Under the pieces are notes generated by a model. That model was not told where the DNA came from. It worked only from the letters and a program-made list of their open reading frames with translations, and did no database searches. The translations under genes and the position numbers were made by a program. Shown one piece after another: positions 1 to 7,480 of a stretch of 47,765 nt of DNA (the first letter of the stretch is position 1; each line of letters begins with the position of its first letter). The DNA is from Lentisphaeraceae bacterium (GTDB taxonomy: Bacteria > Verrucomicrobiota > Lentisphaeria > Lentisphaerales > Lentisphaeraceae). The stretch covers positions 1-47,765 of the forward strand of contig JAJPOQ010000147.1 in the NCBI GenBank assembly GCA_021232515.1, written 5' to 3'.

Positions 1-110
1 CTGACCGAGGCTATTTGGCACACTATTATTATATGGATACAATATTTTAAGACGAGAAAGTTAAAGCGAATTGATGAGATTGGATAAGTGATTGATAAAG
101 GTTTAAAACA

Positions 111-127
111 CTGAATAAATTATTCAG
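111..127. repeat. 17-bp near-perfect palindrome
   Basis: Eight bases (CTGAATAA) are followed by one central A and then their exact reverse complement (TTATTCAG). The palindrome lies downstream of the DUF1501 remnant at 138-200 and has no T-tract that would make it a terminator. It could be an operator or a site where recombination occurred. Nothing in the sequence decides between these. Confidence 0.5.
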
Positions 128-133
128 CAAGTC

Positions 134-179
134 TTATTTAAGCTAAAATCTTCTTTTCGACATGGCCGTGAACATCAGT
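134..179. repeat. 46-bp direct repeat, copy 1 (DUF1501 3' end)
   Basis: This copy is identical to 236-281, offset 102 bp. It covers the last 13 codons, the stop codon and 4 bases beyond the stop of a DUF1501 gene. Copy 2 belongs to the intact gene; this one is the orphan. Confidence 0.9.
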
Positions 180-200
180 CAATCTAGAGAAGTACAGGTG
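138..200 (-). pseudogene. 3'-end remnant of a DUF1501 gene
   Basis: Read on the minus strand, this stretch encodes HLYFSRL followed by the same 13 C-terminal residues (TDVHGHVEKKILA) and TAA stop as the intact DUF1501 gene that ends at 240. An in-frame TAA at 201-203 closes it upstream. TDVHGHV close to an ILA terminus is characteristic of DUF1501 proteins; the copy at the right end of this window ends TVVHGHVIEDILA. The F-S-R-L residues before TDV differ from F-R-L in the intact gene. That fits a fragment of a paralogue, or a duplication that ended just there. It has no start codon and is not a functional gene. Confidence 0.6.
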
Positions 201-217
201 TTAAAATTTGTTTATTT

Positions 218-230
218 TGTAAATCCTGTC
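218..230. repeat. Short dispersed intergenic repeat (TGTAAATCCTGTC core)
   Basis: The 13-bp core TGTAAATCCTGTC recurs exactly at 22718-22730, and a related inverted version lies at 22594-22620. In both direct copies the 10-mer GTCAATCTAG occurs about 26-30 bp upstream (178-187 and 22683-22692), although at 178 that 10-mer overlaps DUF1501-like codons. From general knowledge, phrases of this kind (ACAGGAT-TTACA) recur between genes in many bacterial genomes. Confidence 0.45.
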
Positions 231-235
231 CAATA

Positions 236-281
236 TTATTTAAGCTAAAATCTTCTTTTCGACATGGCCGTGAACATCAGT
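236..281. repeat. 46-bp direct repeat, copy 2 (DUF1501 3' end)
   Basis: This is the functional 3' end of the left-hand DUF1501 gene and is identical to 134-179. Identity stops at 282, inside the coding region, so only the tail of the gene is duplicated. Confidence 0.9.
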
Positions 282-1652
282 AAGTCTGAAGTTTCGTCCT
301 TGGAACCTAAAGGTCAATCTTTCGTGATTTATGCCGAGTAAGTGCATAATGGTCGCATGGAAGTCATGCACATGCATCTTATCTTTAGAAGCGATATTAT
401 AGGCAAAATCATCCGTTTCTCCAAGGACAGTTCCACCTTTTATACCACCGCCAGCGAACCACATAGGGAAGCAAGATGGGTGGTGGTCTCTACCATAATT
501 TGTCTCAGTAAGCTTACCTTGAGAGAAAGCAGTACGGCCAAACTCACCGCCCCAGATAACGAGAGTATCTTCAAGTAAACCACGTTGTTTCAGGTCCATG
601 ATTAAACCTGCAGAAGCTTGGTCAACGTCCTTACAACGAGCTTTCATTTGTCCTGGACAACCAAAGTGACCGTCCCAACCTTTGTGGTATAGTTGGATGA
701 ACTTCACACCGCGTTCAGCTAAACGACGTGCCATAAGACAGTTATTTGCAAAACTACCAGACTTGTGGACGTCTTTGCCGTACAGCTTGTAAGTCTCTTC
801 ACTTTCGTTAGAAATGTTGACTGCTTCAGGAACAGAACCTTGCATTCTGTAAGCCATTTCATACTGAGCCAAACGAGAATCAATCTGTGGATCAAAAGTT
901 CTATTTTTCTTTAGCTGTTCGAGTTTCTGAATCGTATTTAGCACACTGCGACGCGATGTATTGGCCATGCCTCCAGGGTTATTTAAAAATAATACTGGAT
1001 CGTCGCCTGGGCGAAAGGTTACTCCTTGATACTCTGAAGGGAGGAATCCATTTCCCCAAAGGCGTGCAAAAAGAGGTTGGCCGGCATTGCTCTTACCTGC
1101 AGATTTCATAACTACAAATGGCGGTAGATCAGGATTGTCAGTTCCCAAACCATAGTTTAGCCATGCACCAATCGATGGACGACCGGCGATCTGTGAACCA
1201 GTTTGCATAAAGGTGTTTGCCGGACCGTGGTTTATCGCGTCTGTATGCATAGTTTTTACAAGCGCTATGTCATCGACAATTTTAGCTGTGTGAGGTAGAA
1301 GTTCACTGACTTCCATACCACACTCGCCGTGCTTAGAAAACTTAAATGGACTAGCTGCTACAGGAAGAGAAGCTTGGTTTCCAGACATACCAGTTATACG
1401 AGTTTTACCTATAACTGACTTAGGCATCTCTTTACCGTGCATCTTAGTCATAACAGGCTTGTTTTCAAAAGTCTCATACTGTGAAGGACCACCAGCCATG
1501 TAGAGGTAGATCACGCGTTTAGCTTTTGCTTTGTGGTGAGTCTTACCAAGTATACCTTTGCTTGGGTCAAAAGAGTTTTCTTTTGCGTAAAGGTTTAAAG
1601 CTTGAGCAGCACTTAATGCAGTGCTAAGTTTCATAAATTTTCGTCTATCCAT
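240..1652 (-). CDS. DUF1501 family secreted protein (left copy)
   Basis: DUF1501 proteins belong to the alkaline phosphatase/sulfatase-like fold, are abundant in Planctomycetes and Lentisphaerae, and are usually paired with PSCyt/PSD1 proteins; their biochemical role is not settled. The 470-residue product starts with MDRRKFMKLS, a twin-arginine-like export signal (RR at residues 3-4). It carries family motifs GGEFGRT, YGRDHHP, FAGGGIKGG and the C-terminal TDVHGHVEKKILA. The start at 1652 is preferred over the in-frame start 24 codons upstream because GAGGAG lies just before it and the RR signal follows at once. It lies 14 bp after the PSD1 gene, so the two form one operon. Its last 46 bp are duplicated downstream. 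Family assignment is firm; function is unknown. Confidence 0.93.
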   Translation of the reverse strand: MDRRKFMKLSTALSAAQALNLYAKENSFDPSKGILGKTHHKAKAKRVIYLYMAGGPSQYETFENKPVMTKMHGKEMPKSVIGKTRITGMSGNQASLPVAASPFKFSKHGECGMEVSELLPHTAKIVDDIALVKTMHTDAINHGPANTFMQTGSQIAGRPSIGAWLNYGLGTDNPDLPPFVVMKSAGKSNAGQPLFARLWGNGFLPSEYQGVTFRPGDDPVLFLNNPGGMANTSRRSVLNTIQKLEQLKKNRTFDPQIDSRLAQYEMAYRMQGSVPEAVNISNESEETYKLYGKDVHKSGSFANNCLMARRLAERGVKFIQLYHKGWDGHFGCPGQMKARCKDVDQASAGLIMDLKQRGLLEDTLVIWGGEFGRTAFSQGKLTETNYGRDHHPSCFPMWFAGGGIKGGTVLGETDDFAYNIASKDKMHVHDFHATIMHLLGINHERLTFRFQGRNFRLTDVHGHVEKKILA

Positions 1653-1666
1653 TGTCAAACTCTCCT

Positions 1667-4600
1667 CTATCGCAACATGTAAAATGAATCTAGATTTAAA
1701 ACTGTATTGGCAATAACCGTCCAAGCTGCGAGCTCTTTAGTTTCACTTGCTTTACTCTTACTTTTGCCAATTTTGGTTAACGCTTTCGCGATATTTTCAG
1801 ACTTAGAAAAATACTCTCTTTGCTCCTTGAGAAGGTCAGATAAAAGTGCGACTTCTTGTTCACTCGCTTCTGTACTTGTTAGAGTTTTATAGAGATGTTT
1901 CAGTTTTGCTGGGTCGTCGCCTTTTACTTCTAAAACCTTAGCCGCCAAAGCTCGTGAACTTTCAACGAACTGAGGGCTATTCATAAGTACTAGTGGTTGC
2001 AGAGGAGTAGATGTTTTTTCGCGTTTTACAGAACAAACTTGACGTCTTGGAGTACCAAATAACAGCATCTCTGCAAACGGATCATTTCTCTTCCAGTGTA
2101 CGTACAAACTACGGCGGTACTTGTTTTGAATCGGGGCAGTCGCTTTTACACTTGTCCCACCAAAGTTCTGGCTTAAGAGGTTTGCGCTAAATAAAGCATT
2201 GTCACGCAGCATCTCAGCAGTCATATAAAATGACGGGCCACGTGCAAGAAGCTTATTGTCCGGATCAAGTTCATAAAGCTTATCTGCCATATTTGAATCT
2301 TGACGGAAGGTATGAGACATAACCATCTTCTTCAGGAGAGCTTTCAAGTCCCAACCAGACTTTATAAAGTCTCTAGATAAGTAATCTAGCAATTCAGGGT
2401 GCGAAGGAAATGCTCCTTGTGAACCGAAGTCATTCGTCGTAGTAACTAAGCCTTGGCCAAAGATCATCTGCCAATAACGATTGACGGTAACTCTTGCTGT
2501 TAGTGGATGCTCTGGGTGAACCAACCACTGAGCAAAACCAAGTCGGTCACGTGAGTACTCAGGACCAAAAGGAAAGATTTTTTCAGGAGGGCCTGGTTCA
2601 ACTTTTCTCTCTAAGTCAGGCTCGCTGTATAAACCGCGTTTTAAGACAAAAGTGTCACGTCTATTTGGCATCTCTTCCATAATCATCATGTGGAATCTGC
2701 TCTTAAAGTAGTCGTTATAAGCAAAGCGCTTCGCAAGTAGATCTTTATAGGCTGCAGCATAAGGCTTTGAAATGTTGCTGAGGTAGTACTCAAACAGTTC
2801 TTTATCACTCTGAGGTTTAGCTCCAGACTGAAAGTTTTCACGAACTTCGAGAGCAGTCAATTTGCGGTTAAACTTTCTAAACTCGTCAACTTTCGAATCT
2901 TTAAGACCAGTATCTCTAAAACGGGCACCGATACGGATTTTTTCAGAAGTGACTTTTTTATCTCCGATTTTCATGGAGCCTTTTTTGTAGTAAATCTCTT
3001 TAGTCAGATTATCCGAAATGGTACTCACTTCTAAGTTTTGACCATTGAGGTAAATGTTTATCCCTTTAGCTTTGGATGAACCGTCATAAGTCACAGTTAG
3101 GTGCTGCCAAGAATTCACCGGAAGTTTTACTTTGCTGCGAACGCGGATTTCATTTCCTGGGTGAAAGTGAACAACTGCAAATGATAAATGGCCGTCTTCA
3201 ATCATAAATTCATAACCGCGGCTACCGGCGTCAAACCAGCCTTTACCACGAGATAAGATGTTGCAACGCTTAAATTCTTTCGCTGTATTTAACCAAAGGC
3301 TAAATGACAGGTCGCGGTGTTTTTCTAGTGGAAGGGTGTCGCTAAAGTCGATTGAACTATCGCCGTCGAGAATGAAGCCTTGACCATTTTTTCCGTCTGC
3401 AGGTTTTGAGTACTTAACATTGAAAGTGACTTCAGGTTGATCTGCAATTTTATTTTCAATCTTATTTTTGTTGACAGTTTCAAAGTCAACGTCAGCGATC
3501 ATATCTTTAAGTTGTACCTGGCCATTCCAGTTTTTCTTCCATTTTTGAAAAGGTTTTTCTTCAGCTTTTCTAACAGAGTCTAAATTGAGCTCAGCTGCTT
3601 TTTGAGCTTTTAGTTTATGGTCGAGTTCAGCTTTCTCTTTATCGTTTATCACTGGCATACTTGGACTTGGAACAGCATGAGTGAAAAATGAGTAAAGGCC
3701 AGCTTCTTTGATGTTGTTGAACAAAGCAAAAGTTTTGAAGTAGTCTTCTTGAGATATAGGATCGTACTTGTGGTCATGGCAGCGCGAACACTCCATAGTC
3801 ATTCCTAAAAATGCCGTTGCGGCAGTTTGAGCTCGGTCAGCAACATACTCAACGCGGAACTCTTCAGGTGTAGAGCCACCTTCATTTTTCTGCATATGTA
3901 GTCTGTTAAATGCAGTCGCTAGACGAGTTTGATCGTTTGGATTCTCGATCAGGTCACCAGCTAACTGATGGATAATAAACTTGTCGTATGAAAGGTTATT
4001 TTTAAAGGCATTTAAAGCCCAATCACGCCAAGGCCAAACTTTGCGAGCGTTATCGCGCTGGTACCCATAAGAGTCGGCATAACGCGCGACATCCATCCAA
4101 TCAACGGCGACATGTTCAGCGAACTCTTGAGACTGTAGAAGCTTGTCGACGACATTTTCATAAGCCTTACCGCTTTTGTCGGCTTTGAATTCAGCGATCT
4201 GCTGAGGAGTTGGAACTAGGCCAGTTAAGCTCAGGTAGACTCTTCTTAGAAGTAAATCTTCTTGAGCTTCTTTAGATGGCTTTAAACTTTCTTTGGCGAG
4301 AGCCTTTTGAACAAAGTTATCGATGTTGTTCTTTACAAGTTTTGAATCGACTTGAGGAACATCGACTTTCTTAGGAAGCGGTTTGAAAGACCAAAGAGTT
4401 TCGTACTCAGCACCTTGTTCAATCCATTTTTTGATCGTCTCTATTTCTTTTTTAGTGACTTTCATGTGACGCTTAGTTGGCGGCATTATCTCATCTTCGT
4501 CTGTAGTAACGATTCTTTCAAAGAGAAGACTTTCTAAAGGTTTACCAGGAATGATCGCCGGCTGGCGCTTTTTTTCCTTGCCACTTTTTGTCTTATAAGT

Positions 4601-4786
4601 TCTTTCTTGCGTCGCATGTTCAAAAGTGTGTAACTGCAATTTACCTTTTATATCCTCAGCATCGGGACCATGGCAAAAGTAACACTTTTCAGATAGGATA
4701 GGTCTGACCTCTTCATTGAAGCTGATCTTTTTATCAGCGGCTGAGAGGCCTGTCATCATTAAAAATAAGGGAATCACATACTTCAT
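1667..4786 (-). CDS. PSCyt1/DUF1549/LamG/DUF1553 (PSD1) protein
   Basis: This 1039-residue exported protein is the usual partner of DUF1501 in this phylum. A signal peptide (MKYVIPLFLMMTGLSAAD) is followed by a cytochrome-like segment with the haem-type motif C35-Y-F-C38-H39-G (PSCyt1). DUF1549 (PSCyt2, about 145-370) contains a second CxxCH (CSRCHDHKYDP). A LamG/concanavalin-like insert spans about 460-630, and DUF1553 (PSD1, from about 740) runs to the typical end LNLDSFYML. The start at 4786 follows a GAGAG ribosome-binding site; a TTG five codons upstream is less likely because it would delay the signal peptide. Members are often suggested to be periplasmic electron carriers or glycan-processing partners, without proof. 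Here it heads the PSD1-DUF1501 operon, divergent from a sulfatase, which supports a glycan role. Confidence 0.92.
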   Translation of the reverse strand: MKYVIPLFLMMTGLSAADKKISFNEEVRPILSEKCYFCHGPDAEDIKGKLQLHTFEHATQERTYKTKSGKEKKRQPAIIPGKPLESLLFERIVTTDEDEIMPPTKRHMKVTKKEIETIKKWIEQGAEYETLWSFKPLPKKVDVPQVDSKLVKNNIDNFVQKALAKESLKPSKEAQEDLLLRRVYLSLTGLVPTPQQIAEFKADKSGKAYENVVDKLLQSQEFAEHVAVDWMDVARYADSYGYQRDNARKVWPWRDWALNAFKNNLSYDKFIIHQLAGDLIENPNDQTRLATAFNRLHMQKNEGGSTPEEFRVEYVADRAQTAATAFLGMTMECSRCHDHKYDPISQEDYFKTFALFNNIKEAGLYSFFTHAVPSPSMPVINDKEKAELDHKLKAQKAAELNLDSVRKAEEKPFQKWKKNWNGQVQLKDMIADVDFETVNKNKIENKIADQPEVTFNVKYSKPADGKNGQGFILDGDSSIDFSDTLPLEKHRDLSFSLWLNTAKEFKRCNILSRGKGWFDAGSRGYEFMIEDGHLSFAVVHFHPGNEIRVRSKVKLPVNSWQHLTVTYDGSSKAKGINIYLNGQNLEVSTISDNLTKEIYYKKGSMKIGDKKVTSEKIRIGARFRDTGLKDSKVDEFRKFNRKLTALEVRENFQSGAKPQSDKELFEYYLSNISKPYAAAYKDLLAKRFAYNDYFKSRFHMMIMEEMPNRRDTFVLKRGLYSEPDLERKVEPGPPEKIFPFGPEYSRDRLGFAQWLVHPEHPLTARVTVNRYWQMIFGQGLVTTTNDFGSQGAFPSHPELLDYLSRDFIKSGWDLKALLKKMVMSHTFRQDSNMADKLYELDPDNKLLARGPSFYMTAEMLRDNALFSANLLSQNFGGTSVKATAPIQNKYRRSLYVHWKRNDPFAEMLLFGTPRRQVCSVKREKTSTPLQPLVLMNSPQFVESSRALAAKVLEVKGDDPAKLKHLYKTLTSTEASEQEVALLSDLLKEQREYFSKSENIAKALTKIGKSKSKASETKELAAWTVIANTVLNLDSFYMLR

Positions 4787-5028
4787 ACATTTTACTCTCA
4801 ATAGTGTTTATAACTCGCATTCTTACTAGAATGACTACCGCAGTCAGAATTATCGCCCGGGTAATTTGAAAGTTTTTTAGAATTAAATTTTTCTCTTCGT
4901 TCAATTTCATGGAGAAAAGTTGTAAATATGTAAGGTGCTGTCGGTTGATAGTGTGAAAGTTTGAATTCATGTCGATGAATTTGGAGCGAAATTTTCAATA
5001 TAGAAAAATTCAAATAAGGATATGGCGT
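4787..5028. promoter_or_regulatory. Divergent promoter region, PSD1 and sulfatase
   Basis: This 242-bp AT-rich gap separates the minus-strand PSD1-DUF1501 operon from the plus-strand sulfatase and must hold both promoters. Reading frames inside it show no protein-like character. I see no confident -35/-10 pair; TATAGA at 4999-5004 is a possible -10 for the sulfatase. A shared regulator is plausible but not visible. Confidence 0.4.
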
Positions 5029-6489
5029 GTGAAAGTCTTTTTAATTTTGTTTTCTTTTCTTTTGTGTACTCCGCTTTTAGCTGCGGATAAACGACCGAAC
5101 TTTATAATGTTTATTGCGGATGACCTTTCGTTCAATGATTTTGGTTGTTACGGTCACCCAAACATAAAAACTCCAAGTGTGGATGCTCTCGCAGATGGTG
5201 GAATGATCTTTCACAATGCTTACTTAACTACAAGTTCTTGTAGTCCGAGTCGTACGAGTATCATCACTTCTCGTTATCCTCATAATACTGGTGCTCCTGA
5301 GCTTCACCAAAAAGGTATGGATCCAAATGTTCAGGCTCTTTACCCAAGAAAGTTAAAGCAAGCAGGTTACTACTGCGCTCAGTCAGGCAAGACTCACTTC
5401 AATGGCGACGTAAGTTCGGCATTTGATAAGATTTACTCAGCGAAAGAGGCTGGTTCCACAGGTTCGGATCGTTGGGTTCAGTGCATAAAAGAAGCTCCAA
5501 AAGACAAGCCATTTTTCATGTGGTTTGCTTCGAAGGATGCTCATAGAAGATGGGAAGAACCACAGCAAAAAGCAGGAACTCATACTTTAGATGACGTCAT
5601 AGTTCCACCTTATATGTTCGACGGCCCACAAACTCGTGAAGATTTACTTATGTACTACAATGAAGTGCAAAGTTATGACCGAGCGATCGGTAACGTTGTT
5701 GCAGAGTTGAAGAAGCAAGGTCGTTACGAAAATACAGTAATTTTTGTTCTTGCTGACAATGGTCGCCCATTTCCAAGAGACAAAAACTGGATGTACGACA
5801 GCGGTATAAAAACTCCATTTGTCGTTCATTGGCCAGCTGGTTTAAAAGCCAAGCAGAAGACCTCTTCGCTTATAAGTGTGTTAGATATAGGCCCAACATT
5901 TCTAGAGTTGGCAGGTATTTCGAAGCCAGAAATGATGCAAGGAGTAAGTTTCACGAAACTCCTTAAAGATCCAGAAGCAACAGTTCGTGACTTCACTTTC
6001 TCAGAGAGAAACTGGCATGACCAAAGAGGTCACACTCGCATGGTTCGTTTCAAAAACTTTGCTTACATGAGAAACAATCGTCCAGAGCTTTTAGGTTTTA
6101 ACGTAACGCACCATAGAAATGGTCCAGCATACATAGAGCTAGCTCAAGAGTGGAAGAAGGGAAATCTCAATAAAGCTCAAGCAGATGTATTTCAACTACC
6201 AAGACCAACAGAACTTCTTTTTGATCTTAGTAAAGATCCAGATCAAGTCAACGATCTTTCTAAGAATCCAGAACATAAAGAAATGCTTGAGAAGCTCCGC
6301 AAAGTTATGACTCAGTGGGAGAAAGAAACTGGCGACACAGTTCCTCTTGCTAAGGATATGACTCCAAGCCGTCACCAAGATGATGATTGGAATAACATCA
6401 ACTTCAAAAAGCTCAAGCACGGCGACTTTCCTGGTGCAGCAACAAAAGCTTCACTCATCAAAGATTCTGGTCCTATTTGGGATAAATAA
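5029..6489 (+). CDS. Type I sulfatase, heparan N-sulfatase (SGSH)-like
   Basis: This enzyme should hydrolyse sulfate esters or sulfamates from polysaccharides in the periplasm or outside the cell. The 486-residue product has a signal peptide (VKVFLILFSFLLCTPLLAAD). Metal-binding aspartates lie at 31-32 (IADDLSFNDFGCYG). The core motif C71-S-P-S-R75 has the cysteine that is converted to formylglycine in type I sulfatases. The surrounding sequence (SCSPSRTSIIT..PHNTGAPELH) resembles N-sulphoglucosamine sulphohydrolase, so an S1_8-like specificity is inferred. A GTG start at 5029 is chosen because AAGGA lies 8 bases upstream and the signal peptide begins there; the ATG at 4969 would add 20 unhelpful residues. 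A sulfatase-maturating enzyme must be encoded elsewhere. A strong terminator follows. Confidence 0.92.
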   Translation: MKVFLILFSFLLCTPLLAADKRPNFIMFIADDLSFNDFGCYGHPNIKTPSVDALADGGMIFHNAYLTTSSCSPSRTSIITSRYPHNTGAPELHQKGMDPNVQALYPRKLKQAGYYCAQSGKTHFNGDVSSAFDKIYSAKEAGSTGSDRWVQCIKEAPKDKPFFMWFASKDAHRRWEEPQQKAGTHTLDDVIVPPYMFDGPQTREDLLMYYNEVQSYDRAIGNVVAELKKQGRYENTVIFVLADNGRPFPRDKNWMYDSGIKTPFVVHWPAGLKAKQKTSSLISVLDIGPTFLELAGISKPEMMQGVSFTKLLKDPEATVRDFTFSERNWHDQRGHTRMVRFKNFAYMRNNRPELLGFNVTHHRNGPAYIELAQEWKKGNLNKAQADVFQLPRPTELLFDLSKDPDQVNDLSKNPEHKEMLEKLRKVMTQWEKETGDTVPLAKDMTPSRHQDDDWNNINFKKLKHGDFPGAATKASLIKDSGPIWDK

Positions 6490-6503
6490 GCTATTTCTTT
6501 TTA

Positions 6504-6538
6504 ATACCGCGGAGCGTACTGTTTCGCGGTATTTTTTT
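6504..6538 (+). terminator. Intrinsic terminator after the sulfatase
   Basis: An 8-bp stem (ATACCGCG at 6504-6511 pairing with CGCGGTAT at 6525-6532) is followed by a run of seven T. This is a classic Rho-independent terminator 14 bp beyond the sulfatase stop. Confidence 0.88.
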
Positions 6539-6705
6539 GCCCTTTTATCAAACTCAAAGTTTTTAGAAACCTTCACATTGTGCAAGTTTAACAGCCCATT
6601 GATCAATGAAAATCTACTTAAGTAAGTTTAGGATCTTTTAAAGTTTTTTTATTTTTTAGACAAAAAGCTTAAAAAGTTTCGTCTTACCATAAAAAGGAAA
6701 AATGA

Positions 6706-7203
6706 TTGAGTGATGAGATAAAGAGACTCCTTGCAAGAGGAGACATAAAAGCTTTGGAGTTAATCTACGACGAGTACTCTAAAGAACTTTATAAGTTTAT
6801 ATATGTCCGTTCCCCTGAAGATGCTGAGGACATCCTACAAAAGACTTTTCTAAAAATAGCTAAGAAAAAAACTTCACTTGCGAAAGTAAAAAATCTACGT
6901 GCTTATTTGGTTACGGTTGCTTTAAATGAGCTCAGAGACTTGATGAGGAAACGGAAAAAATCTGAGCATAAGTTAGACCTTTATATGCAATCTATAGATC
7001 ATGTATCGTCAGAAAAAGACTTCTCTAAATTGCACGAATCACTCAAAGCCTTACCTGCCGATCAGCAAGAGCTTATCAGTCTTAAGGTTTTTGCCGGTCT
7101 GAAGTTTAATGAGATCTCAGAGGTTTTATCTATTAGCCAAAACACAGCTGCAAGTCGTTATAGATATGCGCTAAATAAGCTTAAGGAATTATTTAAAAGG
7201 TAA
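6706..7203 (+). CDS. ECF-type RNA polymerase sigma factor
   Basis: This 165-residue sigma-70 family protein of the extracytoplasmic-function type should direct RNA polymerase to a small regulon. Region 2 spans about residues 10-80 (SPEDAEDILQKTFLKI, then a basic RKRKK stretch). Region 4 spans about 110-163 (LPADQQELISLKVFAGLKFNEISEVLSIS, then a recognition helix). The start is TTG at 6706, with AAGGA 8 bases upstream; no in-frame ATG exists nearby. An out-of-frame ATG at 6702 opens a three-codon frame that overlaps the TTG start. The next gene, 4 bp downstream, encodes a one-helix membrane protein that is probably the anti-sigma factor. The family call is firm; the regulon is unknown. Confidence 0.9.
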   Translation: MSDEIKRLLARGDIKALELIYDEYSKELYKFIYVRSPEDAEDILQKTFLKIAKKKTSLAKVKNLRAYLVTVALNELRDLMRKRKKSEHKLDLYMQSIDHVSSEKDFSKLHESLKALPADQQELISLKVFAGLKFNEISEVLSISQNTAASRYRYALNKLKELFKR

Positions 7204-7207
7204 TCTT

Positions 7208-7480
7208 ATGGATGATGATAAATTTACAGAAGAGTTAAAGAATATTTCAGTACCGGAGTTGCGACCTGAATTGAAAAGGGAAGTTCTAGGCGTCGCTGAA
7301 AAAGAGTGGAATAAGGAAGAATTCCCTTGGCGTTTTATTTCGGGTTTAGCTGCGTTGTTTGTTTTGTCTTTCACTTTAAATATGTCTATTGACCAAGTCC
7401 AAAAGCCAGCTACTCAGGTAAATGAGCAAGAGTATAAACAACTTGAAATATTGATTGCTAAAATAAGGGGACAAAAATGA
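7208..7480 (+). CDS. Small single-pass membrane protein, putative anti-sigma factor
   Basis: The 90-residue product has an acidic/basic N-terminal part (about 1-42) and one transmembrane helix (about 43-60, FISGLAALFVLSFTLNM). A short outside tail ends with a glutamine/lysine-rich helix. I recognise no named domain. Position decides the call: it lies 4 bp after an ECF sigma gene, overlaps the next gene by 4 bases, and has the cytoplasmic-domain, helix and periplasmic-tail layout usual for anti-sigma factors. It lacks a visible zinc-finger HxxxCxxC motif, so it would be an atypical one. ATG at 7208 follows TAATCTT without a strong ribosome-binding site, which suggests translational coupling. 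Confidence 0.7.
   Translation: MDDDKFTEELKNISVPELRPELKREVLGVAEKEWNKEEFPWRFISGLAALFVLSFTLNMSIDQVQKPATQVNEQEYKQLEILIAKIRGQK

Noticed and set aside
4734..5013. Minus-strand frames across the PSD1-sulfatase promoter gap
   Set aside because: Compositionally unlike proteins, overlapping the PSD1 start and its signal peptide; no ribosome-binding site.
4969..5028. ATG start of the SGSH-like sulfatase at 4969
   Set aside because: It would place 20 charged residues before the signal peptide; the GTG at 5029 has a well-placed AAGGA.
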